The translations under genes were made by a program, and so were the position numbers. Under the pieces are notes generated by a model. It ran no database searches. It saw only the letters and a program-made list of their open reading frames with translations, and was not told where the DNA came from. DNA of 64,000 nucleotides from Streptococcus rubneri (GTDB lineage Bacteria > Bacillota > Bacilli > Lactobacillales > Streptococcaceae): NCBI RefSeq assembly GCF_004785935.1, contig NZ_SRRP01000001.1:1302001-1366000 (forward strand). Reading direction: 5' to 3'. Shown here one piece after another: positions 9,394-18,307 of this stretch; position 1 is the stretch's first letter, and each line of letters starts with the position of its first letter.

Positions 9394-11610
9394 TTATTCT
9401 TTTGTTTCTTGACCTGCATCTTTGGCAAAGTCTTTTCTAGGTTTGTGGTGACGAGGACGATCGCCATGACGATGACCCTTATCCCCTTTTTCTTCTGCAT
9501 GTTCCGGTTTTGGAGGACGAGGAAGAAGAGCTTTCATCGAAGCATCTACACGACCTTTTTCGTCAATCTTGATAATCTTGACATCCACTTCATCGCCAAT
9601 CGCTACCAAGTCTTCGACACGGTTGGTACGAGTCCAAGCCATTTCAGAAATGTGAACGAGGGCATCCGTCTTGTCAAAGAGGTTGACAAAGGCTCCAAAT
9701 TTCTCGATCCGAACCACTTTGGCATGGTAGACTTCATCCACTTTGGCTTCACGCACCAAACCAGCAATGATTTCCTTAGCACGGTTAATCGCATCTTGGT
9801 CGCTAGAATAGATCGATACGTTTCCTTCTTCGTCGATATCAATCTTAACGCCTGTTTCTGCGATGATCTTATCGATGGTTTCTCCACCCTTACCGATGAC
9901 AATCTTGATCTTGTCGACATCAATCTTGATGGTATCAATTTTCGGAGCAGTTGGCGCCAATTCTGGACGCACTTCTGGAATGGTTGCTTCGATGACATCA
10001 AGGATTTCAAAACGAGCTTTCTTGGCTTGGGCAAGCGCTTCTGTCAAGATTTCTGCAGTAATCCCTTGGATCTTGATATCCATTTGAAGGGCTGTAATCC
10101 CGTCACGAGTTCCAGCAACCTTGAAGTCCATATCTCCAAAGTGGTCTTCCAAACCTTGGATATCTGTCAATACGGTGTAGTTGTTTCCATCTGAGATCAG
10201 ACCCATGGCAATACCAGCTACTGGGGCCTTGATTGGCACACCACCCGCCATAAGGGCAAGTGTTCCCGCACAGATAGATGCTTGAGATGAAGAACCATTT
10301 GATTCCAATACTTCTGCTACCAAACGGATGGCATATGGGAATTCTTCCAAGCTTGGCAATACTTGAGCAAGGGCACGCTCACCAAGAGCACCGTGACCAA
10401 TTTCACGACGACCAGGCGCACCGTAACGACCTGTTTCCCCTACAGAGTATTGTGGGAAGTTGTAGTGGTGCATAAAGCGTTTCTTGTACTCTGGGTCCAA
10501 ACCATCGATGATTTGCGTTTCCCCCATTGGCGCCAAAGTCAAGATAGAAAGAGCCTGAGTTTGTCCACGAGTGAAGAGACCTGAACCGTGTACGCGAGGA
10601 AGGAAGTCAACAACCGCATCCAAAGGACGGATTTCATCAACCTTACGACCATCCGGACGAACCTTGTCTTCTGTAATCAAACGGCGCACTTCTGCGTGTT
10701 CCATTTGTTCCAAGATTTCAGCTACATCACGCATGATACGGTCAAATTCTTCGTGGTCTGCATATTTTTCTTCGTAAACTGCTGTTACTTGATCTTTCAC
10801 TGCTTGAGTTGCAGCTTCACGCGCCAATTTTTCTTCAACTTGAACAGCTTTTTGAAGGTCACTGTTGTAGGCTGCGATGATTTCAGCTTGCAAGTCAGCA
10901 TCCACATGAAGCAATTCTACTTCTGCTTTTTCTTTCCCAACTGCCGCAACGATTTCTTCTTGGAAGGCAATCAATTCTTTGACAGCTTCGTGTCCTTTCA
11001 GAAGGGCTTCCAACATGATTTCTTCTGACAATTCTTTGGCACCAGACTCTACCATGTTGATAGCGTGCTTGGTACCAGCTACTGTCAATTCAAGAAGCGA
11101 TTGATCTGCTTGCTCTTGAGTAGGGTTGATGATGATTTGACCATCAACATAACCTACTTGTACCCCAGCGATTGGTCCGTCAAATGGAATATCTGAGATA
11201 GAAAGTGCCAAGGATGAACCAAACATGGCTGCCATTGGTGCAGATGCATTTTCATCGTAAGAAAGGACTGTGTTGATGACTTGCACTTCATTACGGAAAC
11301 CTTCCGCAAACATAGGACGGATTGGACGGTCAATCAAACGCGCTGTCAAGGTCGCATCTGTAGAAGGACGTCCTTCCCGTTTCATAAAGCCACCAGGAAA
11401 CTTCCCAGCTGCATACATTTTTTCTTCGTAGTTAACTTGAAGTGGGAAGAAATCCCCAGTTGCCATCTTCTTAGACATGACAGCTGCCGTCAAGACAGTT
11501 GACTCACCGTAACGCACGACAACAGATCCATTTGCTTGCTTAGCAACCTGACCAGTCTCTACGATCAACTCACGACCCGCAAAAGTCGTTTGAAACACTT
11601 GTTTTGTCAT
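9394..11610 (-). CDS. pnp: Polyribonucleotide nucleotidyltransferase (PNPase)
   Basis: 738 residues, normal length. Domains in order: first RNase PH domain (about 1-140, with [20 protein letters not shown] and [11 protein letters not shown]), helical linker, second RNase PH domain (about 310-530, with [13 protein letters not shown] and [17 protein letters not shown]), KH domain ([17 protein letters not shown]), and S1 domain ([16 protein letters not shown]). A His/Lys-rich tail follows. It is a phosphate-dependent 3' to 5' RNA-degrading enzyme of the cytoplasmic RNA decay machinery. Usually pnp is near rpsO; here rpsO lies about 10 kb away. The upstream region carries two copies of an unrecognised hairpin repeat. 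Confidence 0.97.
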   Translation of the reverse strand: MTKQVFQTTFAGRELIVETGQVAKQANGSVVVRYGESTVLTAAVMSKKMATGDFFPLQVNYEEKMYAAGKFPGGFMKREGRPSTDATLTARLIDRPIRPMFAEGFRNEVQVINTVLSYDENASAPMAAMFGSSLALSISDIPFDGPIAGVQVGYVDGQIIINPTQEQADQSLLELTVAGTKHAINMVESGAKELSEEIMLEALLKGHEAVKELIAFQEEIVAAVGKEKAEVELLHVDADLQAEIIAAYNSDLQKAVQVEEKLAREAATQAVKDQVTAVYEEKYADHEEFDRIMRDVAEILEQMEHAEVRRLITEDKVRPDGRKVDEIRPLDAVVDFLPRVHGSGLFTRGQTQALSILTLAPMGETQIIDGLDPEYKKRFMHHYNFPQYSVGETGRYGAPGRREIGHGALGERALAQVLPSLEEFPYAIRLVAEVLESNGSSSQASICAGTLALMAGGVPIKAPVAGIAMGLISDGNNYTVLTDIQGLEDHFGDMDFKVAGTRDGITALQMDIKIQGITAEILTEALAQAKKARFEILDVIEATIPEVRPELAPTAPKIDTIKIDVDKIKIVIGKGGETIDKIIAETGVKIDIDEEGNVSIYSSDQDAINRAKEIIAGLVREAKVDEVYHAKVVRIEKFGAFVNLFDKTDALVHISEMAWTRTNRVEDLVAIGDEVDVKIIKIDEKGRVDASMKALLPRPPKPEHAEEKGDKGHRHGDRPRHHKPRKDFAKDAGQETKE

Positions 11611-11671
11611 TTATATGTAATCCCCTTTGGATTGAAATATTTATACGACTTGCCTACAAAAATCAGGATAC

Positions 11672-11805
11672 AAAGGGCGTGAAGAATCCCGTATGAAAAT
11701 AGGAGATTGACGCAGTGTGCCACGCACACTAGGAAATCTATCTTTTTCACTAGGGATTTAGCCCGTGTTCAACTATCAAGATACCAAGCCGTTAAGCAAC
11801 TCAAA
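11672..11805 (+). repeat. Interspersed hairpin repeat, copy 1
   Basis: The core begins GTATGAAAATAGGAG, then ACGC, then a perfect 7-bp hairpin (AGTGTGC, loop CAC, GCACACT, 11714-11730), then AGGAAATCTATCTTTTTC and a TTTAGCCCG tail. Copy 2 follows at once in the same direction. Copy 3 is inverted at 21768-21870 and also shares the GGGCG and AATCC blocks before the core. It is not one of the BOX or RUP elements I know. It occupies part of the 492-base gene-free gap upstream of pnp. Confidence 0.7.
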
Positions 11806-11806
11806 G

Positions 11807-11925
11807 GAAAATAGGAAATCAAACGACGGAGCGAACGCTCCTAGGTAGATTTGTCTTTTTCCACAGAGTTGTAGGCGGGTTCAATTAATCAAGATACTAA
11901 GGCATTAAACCGCTTAACGAAATAT
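11807..11925 (+). repeat. Interspersed hairpin repeat, copy 2
   Basis: It starts GAAAATAGGAAATC, then CGAC and a hairpin of different sequence (GGAGCG, AA, CGCTCC, 11828-11841), then TAGGTAGATTTGTCTTTTTC. Like copy 1, it ends with ATCAAGATAC, AAG and TTAA blocks. The stem differs from copy 1 on both arms while pairing is kept, so the structure seems to matter more than the sequence. The rest of the gap to 12012 shows no gene. Confidence 0.7.
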
Positions 11926-12012
11926 GGATTTCAACAGCCTTTCTGTATGTTATATCCTCATCTTTGTATCCAAGCACGTATAACCTTTATTTTACCATAT
12001 TCAAGCCCAAAA

Positions 12013-12037
12013 GAAAAAGGCTTTAAAAGCCTTTTTC
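12013..12037 (-). terminator. Terminator after the SH3b lipoprotein gene
   Basis: An 11-bp stem GAAAAAGGCTT / AAGCCTTTTTC with a 3-base loop, followed by T-rich sequence on the minus strand. It lies 66 bases past the stop of the lipoprotein gene. Confidence 0.7.
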
Positions 12038-12102
12038 GAGGAATATTTGATTTCCATTTATTTTAAAATTCTAGAGCTAGTTATAGTCAGTATCTAAGCT
12101 TC

Positions 12103-13593
12103 TTAATTCACAAATTCTTTACTAACAACATAGAATCGTGTTTTATGCTCACCACCAGAGTATTTTTTCTGATTACGTTTTAGGACATAGCGTTCCATTG
12201 GTTGAGAGGTGGATTTAATACGAGTCGTAACTACAACTGTATCGCCCTCAACCACCCACTCATTAGCTGATGGAATCTCCATTTCAGGTGCTGCTCCACC
12301 ACGGCCTCCTGGGACTAATTCAAAAAACATCTTGTCTTTTGAAGAGTATAGCCAGGCTTGCTTCTTCTCACTCGCAAGTTGAATCAACTGCTCTTCAGAC
12401 ATTGATTGAATTGATTCTGAAGTTTCTTTAGCCTCAAGTTTTTTAATCACGTCTGCAAGCTGATAGGTATCCGGTGTATAAGTATTGTAGTAATCCAGAA
12501 ACATTGCTTGCGAATACGCATAAATACCACTATGTTCATTAGCAAGTTCGAGAATCATAGTTGGTCTCACCAATCTCGAAAATGATAAAGAATAACCATT
12601 TTGGACTACTGATCGAATATCTTCTTGATCTTCCACGCTTAATCCATCAAGAGCACTAGCATTCTTCCCATCCAATTTCGTTGTAAACTCAAGAGCAATC
12701 CAGCCTTGGCCCGATTCCAATTTCCCCCAGGTATACCCATCTGCTGATCTGGTTTCTGTGATGGTATGAATCCCTTTCGAAATCTTCCCAACTTCTTGTC
12801 CCTTCACAGTTGGCTCCTTGCGAATCCGGAGATCCAACACACTGACCTGTACTTGGAAGCTCGTTGATGTTTCCTCTTTACTACTGACTTTGCTCGTAGA
12901 ATTCTTTTCTTCTCCCAATTCTTTCCACTTAAATCTGCTTGGATCCAATTCTTTAGCGCTGATTCCGAGCACTTGCTCTGCCTTCTGATTGGCACCTATC
13001 CTTATTTGTGCCTCTTTTAAAACTTCCAATCCTCCCTTTTGAAATTTATAATGGGTCAAATCCATCTCCGGATTAAGAGATGAAAAGGTCGCATAGATAA
13101 CCGATCCATCATCAAATAACTGCAGACTAGAACGAAATCCTCCAGCAGAAGCTACAAAGGCAGTATGAAGGAGTGTTGGCTTTTGATTCTTCAAATAATA
13201 GATTGCAGAAACAGACTGACCATCACCCAGCACAAGCTCATCCTTCCCATCCTTGTCCAAATCCATAAATACATAGGAAAGGGTCGCCTTAGTTCCTAAG
13301 GTTTGAAGATTAAATACATAAGAGTATTCATCTGAGGCGGGTTCAATTTCTTTTAGTTTAGCCGCTAGACCTGCACTATCACCTGACTCGATAGCCCTAG
13401 AGTAAGCCTGATAACGTTCAAGAACTGTTTGATAATACTCATGCCCAGACGATGTCTTCTTGGAACTTTTCCCATCTGCTACTTCACTCTGAACTGTAGA
13501 AGGTTGCGTCCTAGGACGTCGCTTAGGCCCACATGCCACCAGGGTTAACAACGCCATCGCTGTCAAGCTAACTTTATAGATTTTTTTCATCAT
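12103..13593 (-). CDS. Putative lipoprotein with SH3b domain
   Basis: 496 residues. It begins with a basic residue pair, a hydrophobic stretch and the lipobox LVAC (C21), so it should be a membrane-anchored lipoprotein. A Ser/Thr-rich linker follows, then a domain with an FG-GAP/EF-like phrase (VFMDLDKDGKDELVLGD, about 110-130), then a bacterial SH3 domain at about 245-310 (VLDLRIRKEPTVKGQEVGKI onward, ending GWIALEF). The C-terminal 180 residues are not recognised. SH3b domains often bind the cell wall. A Gly-rich short patch (PGGRGGAAPEME) precedes the last strand-rich segment. The function is unknown. It is divergent from pepF. Confidence 0.85.
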   Translation of the reverse strand: MMKKIYKVSLTAMALLTLVACGPKRRPRTQPSTVQSEVADGKSSKKTSSGHEYYQTVLERYQAYSRAIESGDSAGLAAKLKEIEPASDEYSYVFNLQTLGTKATLSYVFMDLDKDGKDELVLGDGQSVSAIYYLKNQKPTLLHTAFVASAGGFRSSLQLFDDGSVIYATFSSLNPEMDLTHYKFQKGGLEVLKEAQIRIGANQKAEQVLGISAKELDPSRFKWKELGEEKNSTSKVSSKEETSTSFQVQVSVLDLRIRKEPTVKGQEVGKISKGIHTITETRSADGYTWGKLESGQGWIALEFTTKLDGKNASALDGLSVEDQEDIRSVVQNGYSLSFSRLVRPTMILELANEHSGIYAYSQAMFLDYYNTYTPDTYQLADVIKKLEAKETSESIQSMSEEQLIQLASEKKQAWLYSSKDKMFFELVPGGRGGAAPEMEIPSANEWVVEGDTVVVTTRIKSTSQPMERYVLKRNQKKYSGGEHKTRFYVVSKEFVN

Positions 13594-13725
13594 ATACTCC
13601 CTAAAACTTTCTCCATTTTATTATACCAAAAGAAAGTAAAAATGCTAGAAAATCCTTGTTTACTCATTGGATAAAGCCGACTTTGATAAGATCCCCCATT
13701 CGCCTATCATTCTGTCCTCTTTTCT

Positions 13726-13733
13726 GCTATACT
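13726..13733 (+). promoter_or_regulatory. Extended -10 promoter of pepF
   Basis: TGCTATACT, an extended -10 (TG-N-TATACT), lies 32 bases before the pepF start. No good -35 is visible, which is typical for extended -10 promoters. AAAGGAG at about 13753 is the ribosome binding site. Confidence 0.6.
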
Positions 13734-13765
13734 GAGTATAGTTATTTGATCAAAAGGAGAACACT

Positions 13766-15562
13766 ATGGAATTAAAAAAACGCTCTGAATTTCCTGAGAA
13801 TGAACTCTGGGACCTCACAGCCCTCTATCAAGACCAGGAAGACTTCTTGCGTGCCATTGAAAAAACGCGCGAAGAAATCAATGAATTTGTCCGTAACTAC
13901 AAGGGCAAGCTCCACACTTTTGAAGACTTTGAAGCTGCCTTTACAGTCTTTGAACAAATTCAGATCCAACTCAGCCACATTGGTAACTACAGCTTTATGC
14001 CCCAAACGACGGACTTTGGCGATGAAGCTTTTGCGGAAATTGCCCAAGCAGGGATGGATTTCGAAACTTGGGCCAGCGTCGAACTCTCTTTCTTTGATGA
14101 TGCCTTAGTCGAAGCGGATGAAGAAGTCCTTGAACGTCTCGGACAATTGCCTCACCTCACTTTTGCCATTCGTCAGGCTAAAATCAAAAAAGCTCACTAT
14201 TTGGGAGCTGATGTGGAAAAAACTCTGACTAACCTTGGTGAAGTCTTCTACGGACCACAAGACATCTATACCAAGATGCGGGCAGGTGACTTTGAAATGG
14301 CTGATTTTGAAGTAGATGGAAAAGTTTACAAGAATAGCTTTGTCACCTATGAAAACTTCTACCAAAACCATGAGAATGCAGAAGTCCGTGAAAAAGCCTT
14401 TCGTTCCTTCTCAGAAGGTCTCCGCAAGCACCAAAACACGGCTGCTGCTACCTATCTAGCCCAAGTCAAATCTGAAAAACTAATCGCAGATATGCGAGGC
14501 TACGATTCCGTATTTGACTATCTCTTAGCTGAGCAGGAAGTGGATCGTGCCATGTTTGATCGTCAGATTGACCTGATCATGAAGGACTTCGCTCCAGTCG
14601 CTCAAAAATTCCTCAAACACGTGGCCAAGGTCAACGGCCTTGAGAAAATGACCTTTGCTGATTGGAAGTTGGACTTGGACAGTGCACTCAACCCAGATGT
14701 CACCATTGATGACGCTTATGACTTGGTCATGAAATCTGTGGCACCTCTTGGCGAAGAATACTCCCGCGAAATTGCCCGCTACCAAACCGAACGTTGGGTC
14801 GACTTTGCGGCCAATGAAGGCAAGGACTCAGGTGGATATGCAGCCGATCCTTACCGTGTCCATCCTTATGTCCTCATGAGTTGGACAGGACGGATGAGCG
14901 ATGTTTATACCCTAATCCACGAGATTGGACACTCTGGTCAATTCATCTTCTCAGATAACAACCAAAGCTACTTCAACGCCCACATGTCGACCTACTATGT
15001 AGAAGCTCCTTCTACCTTTAACGAGCTCCTCCTCAGCGACTACTTGGAACACCAGTTTGACGACCCTCGTCAAAAACGCTTTGCCTTGGCTCACCGTTTG
15101 ACAGACACCTACTTCCATAACTTCATCACCCACTTGTTGGAAGCGGCCTTCCAACGCAAGGTCTACACCCTGATTGAAGAAGGTGGAACTTTCGGCGCTA
15201 GCAAGCTCAATAGCATCATGAAGGAAGTCTTGACCGAATTCTGGGGAGATGCCGTTGAAATCGATGACGATGCAGCTCTGACATGGATGCGCCAAAGCCA
15301 CTACTACATGGGACTTTACAGTTACACCTACTCAGCTGGCCTAGTTATCTCAACAGCCGGTTACCTACATTTGAAGAACTCCGAAAACGGAGCCAAAGAT
15401 TGGCTGGACCTTCTCAAATCAGGTGGTAGCAAGACCCCACTTGAGTCTGCTATGATTATCGGAGCAGATATCTCAACGGATAAACCACTTCGCGATACGA
15501 TTCAATTCCTTTCAGACACTGTGGATCAAATCATTGCTTATAGTGAAGAGTTGGGTCAGTAA
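13766..15562 (+). CDS. pepF: Oligoendopeptidase F (M3 zinc peptidase)
   Basis: 598 residues with the M3 zinc motif HEIGH (H385, E386, H389) and downstream family sequence around YVEAPSTFNELLLSDYL, which supplies the third zinc ligand Glu. There is no signal peptide, so it acts in the cytoplasm. It cleaves medium-length peptides (about 7-17 residues in the family) and serves peptide nutrition or turnover. Streptococcal members are also called PepB. It is monocistronic, with its own promoter and a strong terminator. Confidence 0.95.
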   Translation: MELKKRSEFPENELWDLTALYQDQEDFLRAIEKTREEINEFVRNYKGKLHTFEDFEAAFTVFEQIQIQLSHIGNYSFMPQTTDFGDEAFAEIAQAGMDFETWASVELSFFDDALVEADEEVLERLGQLPHLTFAIRQAKIKKAHYLGADVEKTLTNLGEVFYGPQDIYTKMRAGDFEMADFEVDGKVYKNSFVTYENFYQNHENAEVREKAFRSFSEGLRKHQNTAAATYLAQVKSEKLIADMRGYDSVFDYLLAEQEVDRAMFDRQIDLIMKDFAPVAQKFLKHVAKVNGLEKMTFADWKLDLDSALNPDVTIDDAYDLVMKSVAPLGEEYSREIARYQTERWVDFAANEGKDSGGYAADPYRVHPYVLMSWTGRMSDVYTLIHEIGHSGQFIFSDNNQSYFNAHMSTYYVEAPSTFNELLLSDYLEHQFDDPRQKRFALAHRLTDTYFHNFITHLLEAAFQRKVYTLIEEGGTFGASKLNSIMKEVLTEFWGDAVEIDDDAALTWMRQSHYYMGLYSYTYSAGLVISTAGYLHLKNSENGAKDWLDLLKSGGSKTPLESAMIIGADISTDKPLRDTIQFLSDTVDQIIAYSEELGQ

Positions 15563-15633
15563 GAATTCCTCTAATGTGGTTTTCTAATTTTGTTAATCAT
15601 TTACATAAAAAGTCACCAATTTTTGCTGACTTC

Positions 15634-15681
15634 AGATTGAAGAAAGAGTTCAAAATGGACTCTTTCTTCAATCTTTTTCTT
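15634..15681 (+). terminator. Strong Rho-independent terminator after pepF
   Basis: A 16-bp perfect stem (AGATTGAAGAAAGAGT and complement) with a 9-base loop, followed by TTTTTCTTTT. Confidence 0.9.
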
Positions 15682-16035
15682 TTACTAGAGAAAATTTAAA
15701 AAACTCAAGAATAGCATTAAATCAGCATTTCCAAAAATTTTCACTATATGGTAGGATATCTCTATTAGGGCAATTTAAAAATTAGAGATTCATTCTTAGT
15801 TTACTGTGCCCGATTTTTTTATAAACACATCTACTTTAACCAAAGATGTTCCCTGAGGAGTGTTTATGATAAAATAAAGATTATGGACAAACCATCCAGC
15901 TGCAAAAACTATCATTACAGAAAAATGAGAAACCATATTCGATAAACAAACAGTGTCTTCAAAGACAAGTTAAAGAGAAAATATGACTGATTTTTTTCTA
16001 GGATGAAAGGATCAATAGGTTCAGAAGGGAGAAAT
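15682..16035 (+). promoter_or_regulatory. AT-rich leader/promoter region of the TCS operon
   Basis: A gene-free stretch of about 350 bases. A possible extended -10 (TATGATAAAAT, about 15866-15876) lies about 160 bases before the regulator start. A short inverted repeat TGTCTT-C-AAAGACA lies near 15954-15966 and is followed by CAAGTTA; a CAAGTTA also occurs upstream of the first permease gene (near 18242). These are candidate regulator sites only. A 20-codon ORF (15883-15945, basic peptide) has a weak ribosome binding site and is not called as a gene. Confidence 0.35.
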
Positions 16036-16773
16036 ATGCTAAATATCTTTGTATTAGAAGATGATTTTCTACAACAAACACGTATTGAAACAGCAATCAA
16101 GAAATGTATGACAGATCATCATCTAAAGTATAAATACTTAGAGGTATTTGGGAAGCCAACACAATTGTTAGAGGCCATCAAAGAGACAGGAAATCACCAA
16201 TTCTTTTTTTTAGATATTGAAATTAAAGGGGAAGAAAAAAAAGGAATGGAAATTGCGCGTGAGATTCGTGAAAAAGATCCTAGCGCTTCAATCGTATTCG
16301 TAACGACTCACTCAGCATTCATGCCCGTTACCTATCGTTATCGCGTCTCCGCTTTGGATTTTATTGATAAAGGATTAAATGATCAGGATTATCAGGAAGC
16401 GATCTCATCTGTTTTGATACATGCTGCTGAGAACGTCAATAAAACAATAGGGGAGGATTCCTTCAGCTTTAAATCAGAGCATTCCCAGATTCAAGTCCCT
16501 TTCTCAGATATTCTATATTTTGAGACATCTTCGACCGTTCATAAGGTCGTTTTAACAACTAAAAAAGGACACATGGAATTTTATGGTAAAGTCTCAGATA
16601 TTGCTAAAACCGACAAGCGACTTTACCAAAGTCATCGAGCTTACGTCGTAAATCCAGAGAATGTCGTGCGTATTGATAAAGTAAATCATATTGTTTATTT
16701 TGAAAACGATGAATCATGCTTTGTATCACGTTTAAAACTGAAAGGGCTAGTTGAAAAGGTAGATAAAAAATGA
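16036..16773 (+). CDS. LytTR-type response regulator
   Basis: 245 residues from the ATG at 16036, which has AGGGAG 5 bases upstream; an in-frame ATG at 16003 lacks such a site. The receiver domain (about 1-125) has acidic residues in LEDDF, phosphoacceptor D60 in FFLDIEIKG, and T and K equivalents (VTTHS, IDKG). The C-terminal LytTR DNA-binding domain (about 140-240) contains ILYFETSSTVHKVVL and YQSHRAYVVNPENV. It belongs to the AgrA/ComE/BlpR class, which usually responds to peptide signals. It overlaps the kinase gene by 4 bases (ATGA), so the two are translationally coupled. The target is unknown; the ABC genes downstream are the obvious candidate. Confidence 0.92.
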   Translation: MLNIFVLEDDFLQQTRIETAIKKCMTDHHLKYKYLEVFGKPTQLLEAIKETGNHQFFFLDIEIKGEEKKGMEIAREIREKDPSASIVFVTTHSAFMPVTYRYRVSALDFIDKGLNDQDYQEAISSVLIHAAENVNKTIGEDSFSFKSEHSQIQVPFSDILYFETSSTVHKVVLTTKKGHMEFYGKVSDIAKTDKRLYQSHRAYVVNPENVVRIDKVNHIVYFENDESCFVSRLKLKGLVEKVDKK

Positions 16774-18107
16774 CTCTAGAGTTTGAAGGAATATTTTTAG
16801 TTTCTTGGATATTTAGAATAGTGATTCTATCTTATGTTACTAATCAAAAAATAAATTTATATTATCTTTTACTTCCGTTTATTTTTCTAGGAATTTATAT
16901 TATAAATTATGATATTGTTTTTTGGGGGGAGATTTTCTTATTGCCCCTGTCATTAATTATTGTTAAGAAAAGATTTAATTGGAATTGGTCTCAATATATC
17001 TTTTATAGTTTTTTTCCATTTGTCATTTTTGAAATTTTTTCAAATTTTGCTAACTTATACGATCGTTTTTTATTTAGATTATCTGCAGCTCAATGGTATA
17101 ATTTTTTTTGGTCTTCTTGGATTGACTATTGTCTTGGATTTTTATTTTGCTTTGGATTCTTTAAGTTATTACTGATAGATTTCAAAGTAATAAGTGAAGA
17201 ATTGAATAGACAAATGAATTTTAAGAAACAGGTCTCATTGTTCTGCTACTCTCTTATATTTTACGTAATGTCAGTATATTTACTGGATAATCTTATACAT
17301 CTTACAGAACATGGTTATATTGTTAGTTCTATCGATTTTGTATATTTAAGAAGAAATATTTTGATTATATATCTTATTTTTACAATTGGAATTATTTTCA
17401 AAATGAATGATCAAGCTAAGAAAAATAAAGAAAAAGAGCTTCAGGAAAGTAAGGATAATCAATTAAAAAATCTTACTTCATATAGTCATCATATTGAATC
17501 GCTATATAAAGAAATTAGAAGTTTTCGTCATGATTATACAAATATATTAGTCAGCTTAAATGAATCGATAAAGAAAAGAGATATAGATGGGGTAGAGAGG
17601 ATCTATAATGCCGTACTGAAAGAGTCTGATAAATCCTTTTACAATAGTCAATACGACATTGCTAAACTTGTTCATTTAAAAAACCTAGCAATGAAATCGG
17701 TTGTATCTGCAAAATTGATTGAAGCACAAAATCGAGGAATTGATGTCTCTGTAGAAATAGCTGAACCTATCGGAACTCCTCAAATAGATCTAATCGATTT
17801 TATTACGATACTATCTGTCTTTTTAGATAATGCCATAGAAGCTGCAGTTAATGCAGAAGCTCCAAGAATTAGTTTTACTTATTTTCAAGAGAATGAAAAT
17901 AAAATTTTAGTCATCTATAATACCACTGCTGACTATAAGATCCCTACTAAAAATATTTTCCAATATGGAGTCTCAACCAAAGGAGAGGGACGAGGTATCG
18001 GTCTTTCTAATGTCAAACAAATCCTTTCCAAATATCCTAAAGTCACTTTAGAAACAAAAAGTATAGATCATGAATTTACTCATGAATTAAAGATGCACGA
18101 AGGATAA
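16770..18107 (+). CDS. ComD/AgrC-like sensor histidine kinase
   Basis: 445 residues. The N-terminal half (about 1-215) is very hydrophobic, with roughly six to seven membrane segments and no large outside domain, as in peptide-pheromone receptors of the HPK10 family. A coiled-coil linker follows, then the H-box FRHDY (H254), an N-box (LDNAIEAAV) and a G-box (GEGRGIGLSNV). It phosphorylates the adjacent LytTR regulator. Base composition is visibly more AT-rich than the flanking housekeeping genes, which suggests later acquisition. No ComC-like leader gene with a double-glycine motif is found beside it, so the signal may be made elsewhere or be a foreign peptide or antimicrobial. Confidence 0.9.
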   Translation: MTLEFEGIFLVSWIFRIVILSYVTNQKINLYYLLLPFIFLGIYIINYDIVFWGEIFLLPLSLIIVKKRFNWNWSQYIFYSFFPFVIFEIFSNFANLYDRFLFRLSAAQWYNFFWSSWIDYCLGFLFCFGFFKLLLIDFKVISEELNRQMNFKKQVSLFCYSLIFYVMSVYLLDNLIHLTEHGYIVSSIDFVYLRRNILIIYLIFTIGIIFKMNDQAKKNKEKELQESKDNQLKNLTSYSHHIESLYKEIRSFRHDYTNILVSLNESIKKRDIDGVERIYNAVLKESDKSFYNSQYDIAKLVHLKNLAMKSVVSAKLIEAQNRGIDVSVEIAEPIGTPQIDLIDFITILSVFLDNAIEAAVNAEAPRISFTYFQENENKILVIYNTTADYKIPTKNIFQYGVSTKGEGRGIGLSNVKQILSKYPKVTLETKSIDHEFTHELKMHEG

Positions 18108-18119
18108 CTTTAAAACTAG

Positions 18120-18174
18120 AATAAATGGTCTGTTTTTTATAATTCCATTCATTATAAAAAACAGACCATTTATT
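18120..18174. terminator. Perfect 24-bp inverted repeat, probable terminator of the TCS operon
   Basis: Two 24-base arms (18120-18143 and 18151-18174, beginning AATAAATGGTCTG) are exactly complementary around a 7-base loop. There is an internal T6 run but no terminal U-tract. The position 12 bases past the kinase stop suggests termination. The perfect length is unusual. Confidence 0.6.
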
Positions 18175-18307
18175 AGATTGATCATTTCTTTTATTAAATT
18201 TGAAATATACTGTTGTGTGTAAGAACTTAGAAAACGAAAACCAAGTTACAATTGTTTAGTGAACTCACCCACATTCTGTTTATGATTATAGTTAGGAGAA
18301 CTAGCCC

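Noticed and set aside
9232-10194. Long plus-strand open frame opposite cysE and pnp
   Set aside because: It lies antisense to two well-supported genes, has no ribosome binding site and codes for Phe/His/Asn-rich sequence typical of a reverse-strand shadow.
11672-11925. BOX or RUP element
   Set aside because: None of the BOX A/B/C or RUP sequences I know match. The repeat is described as an unknown family.
15883-15945. Peptide pheromone gene for the kinase
   Set aside because: The 20-codon ORF lacks a good ribosome binding site, a leader and a double-glycine site. Reported only as a low-interest finding.
16003-16035. Earlier ATG for the response regulator
   Set aside because: The ATG at 16036 has a good AGGGAG and directly begins the receiver domain; the extra 11 residues have no family match.
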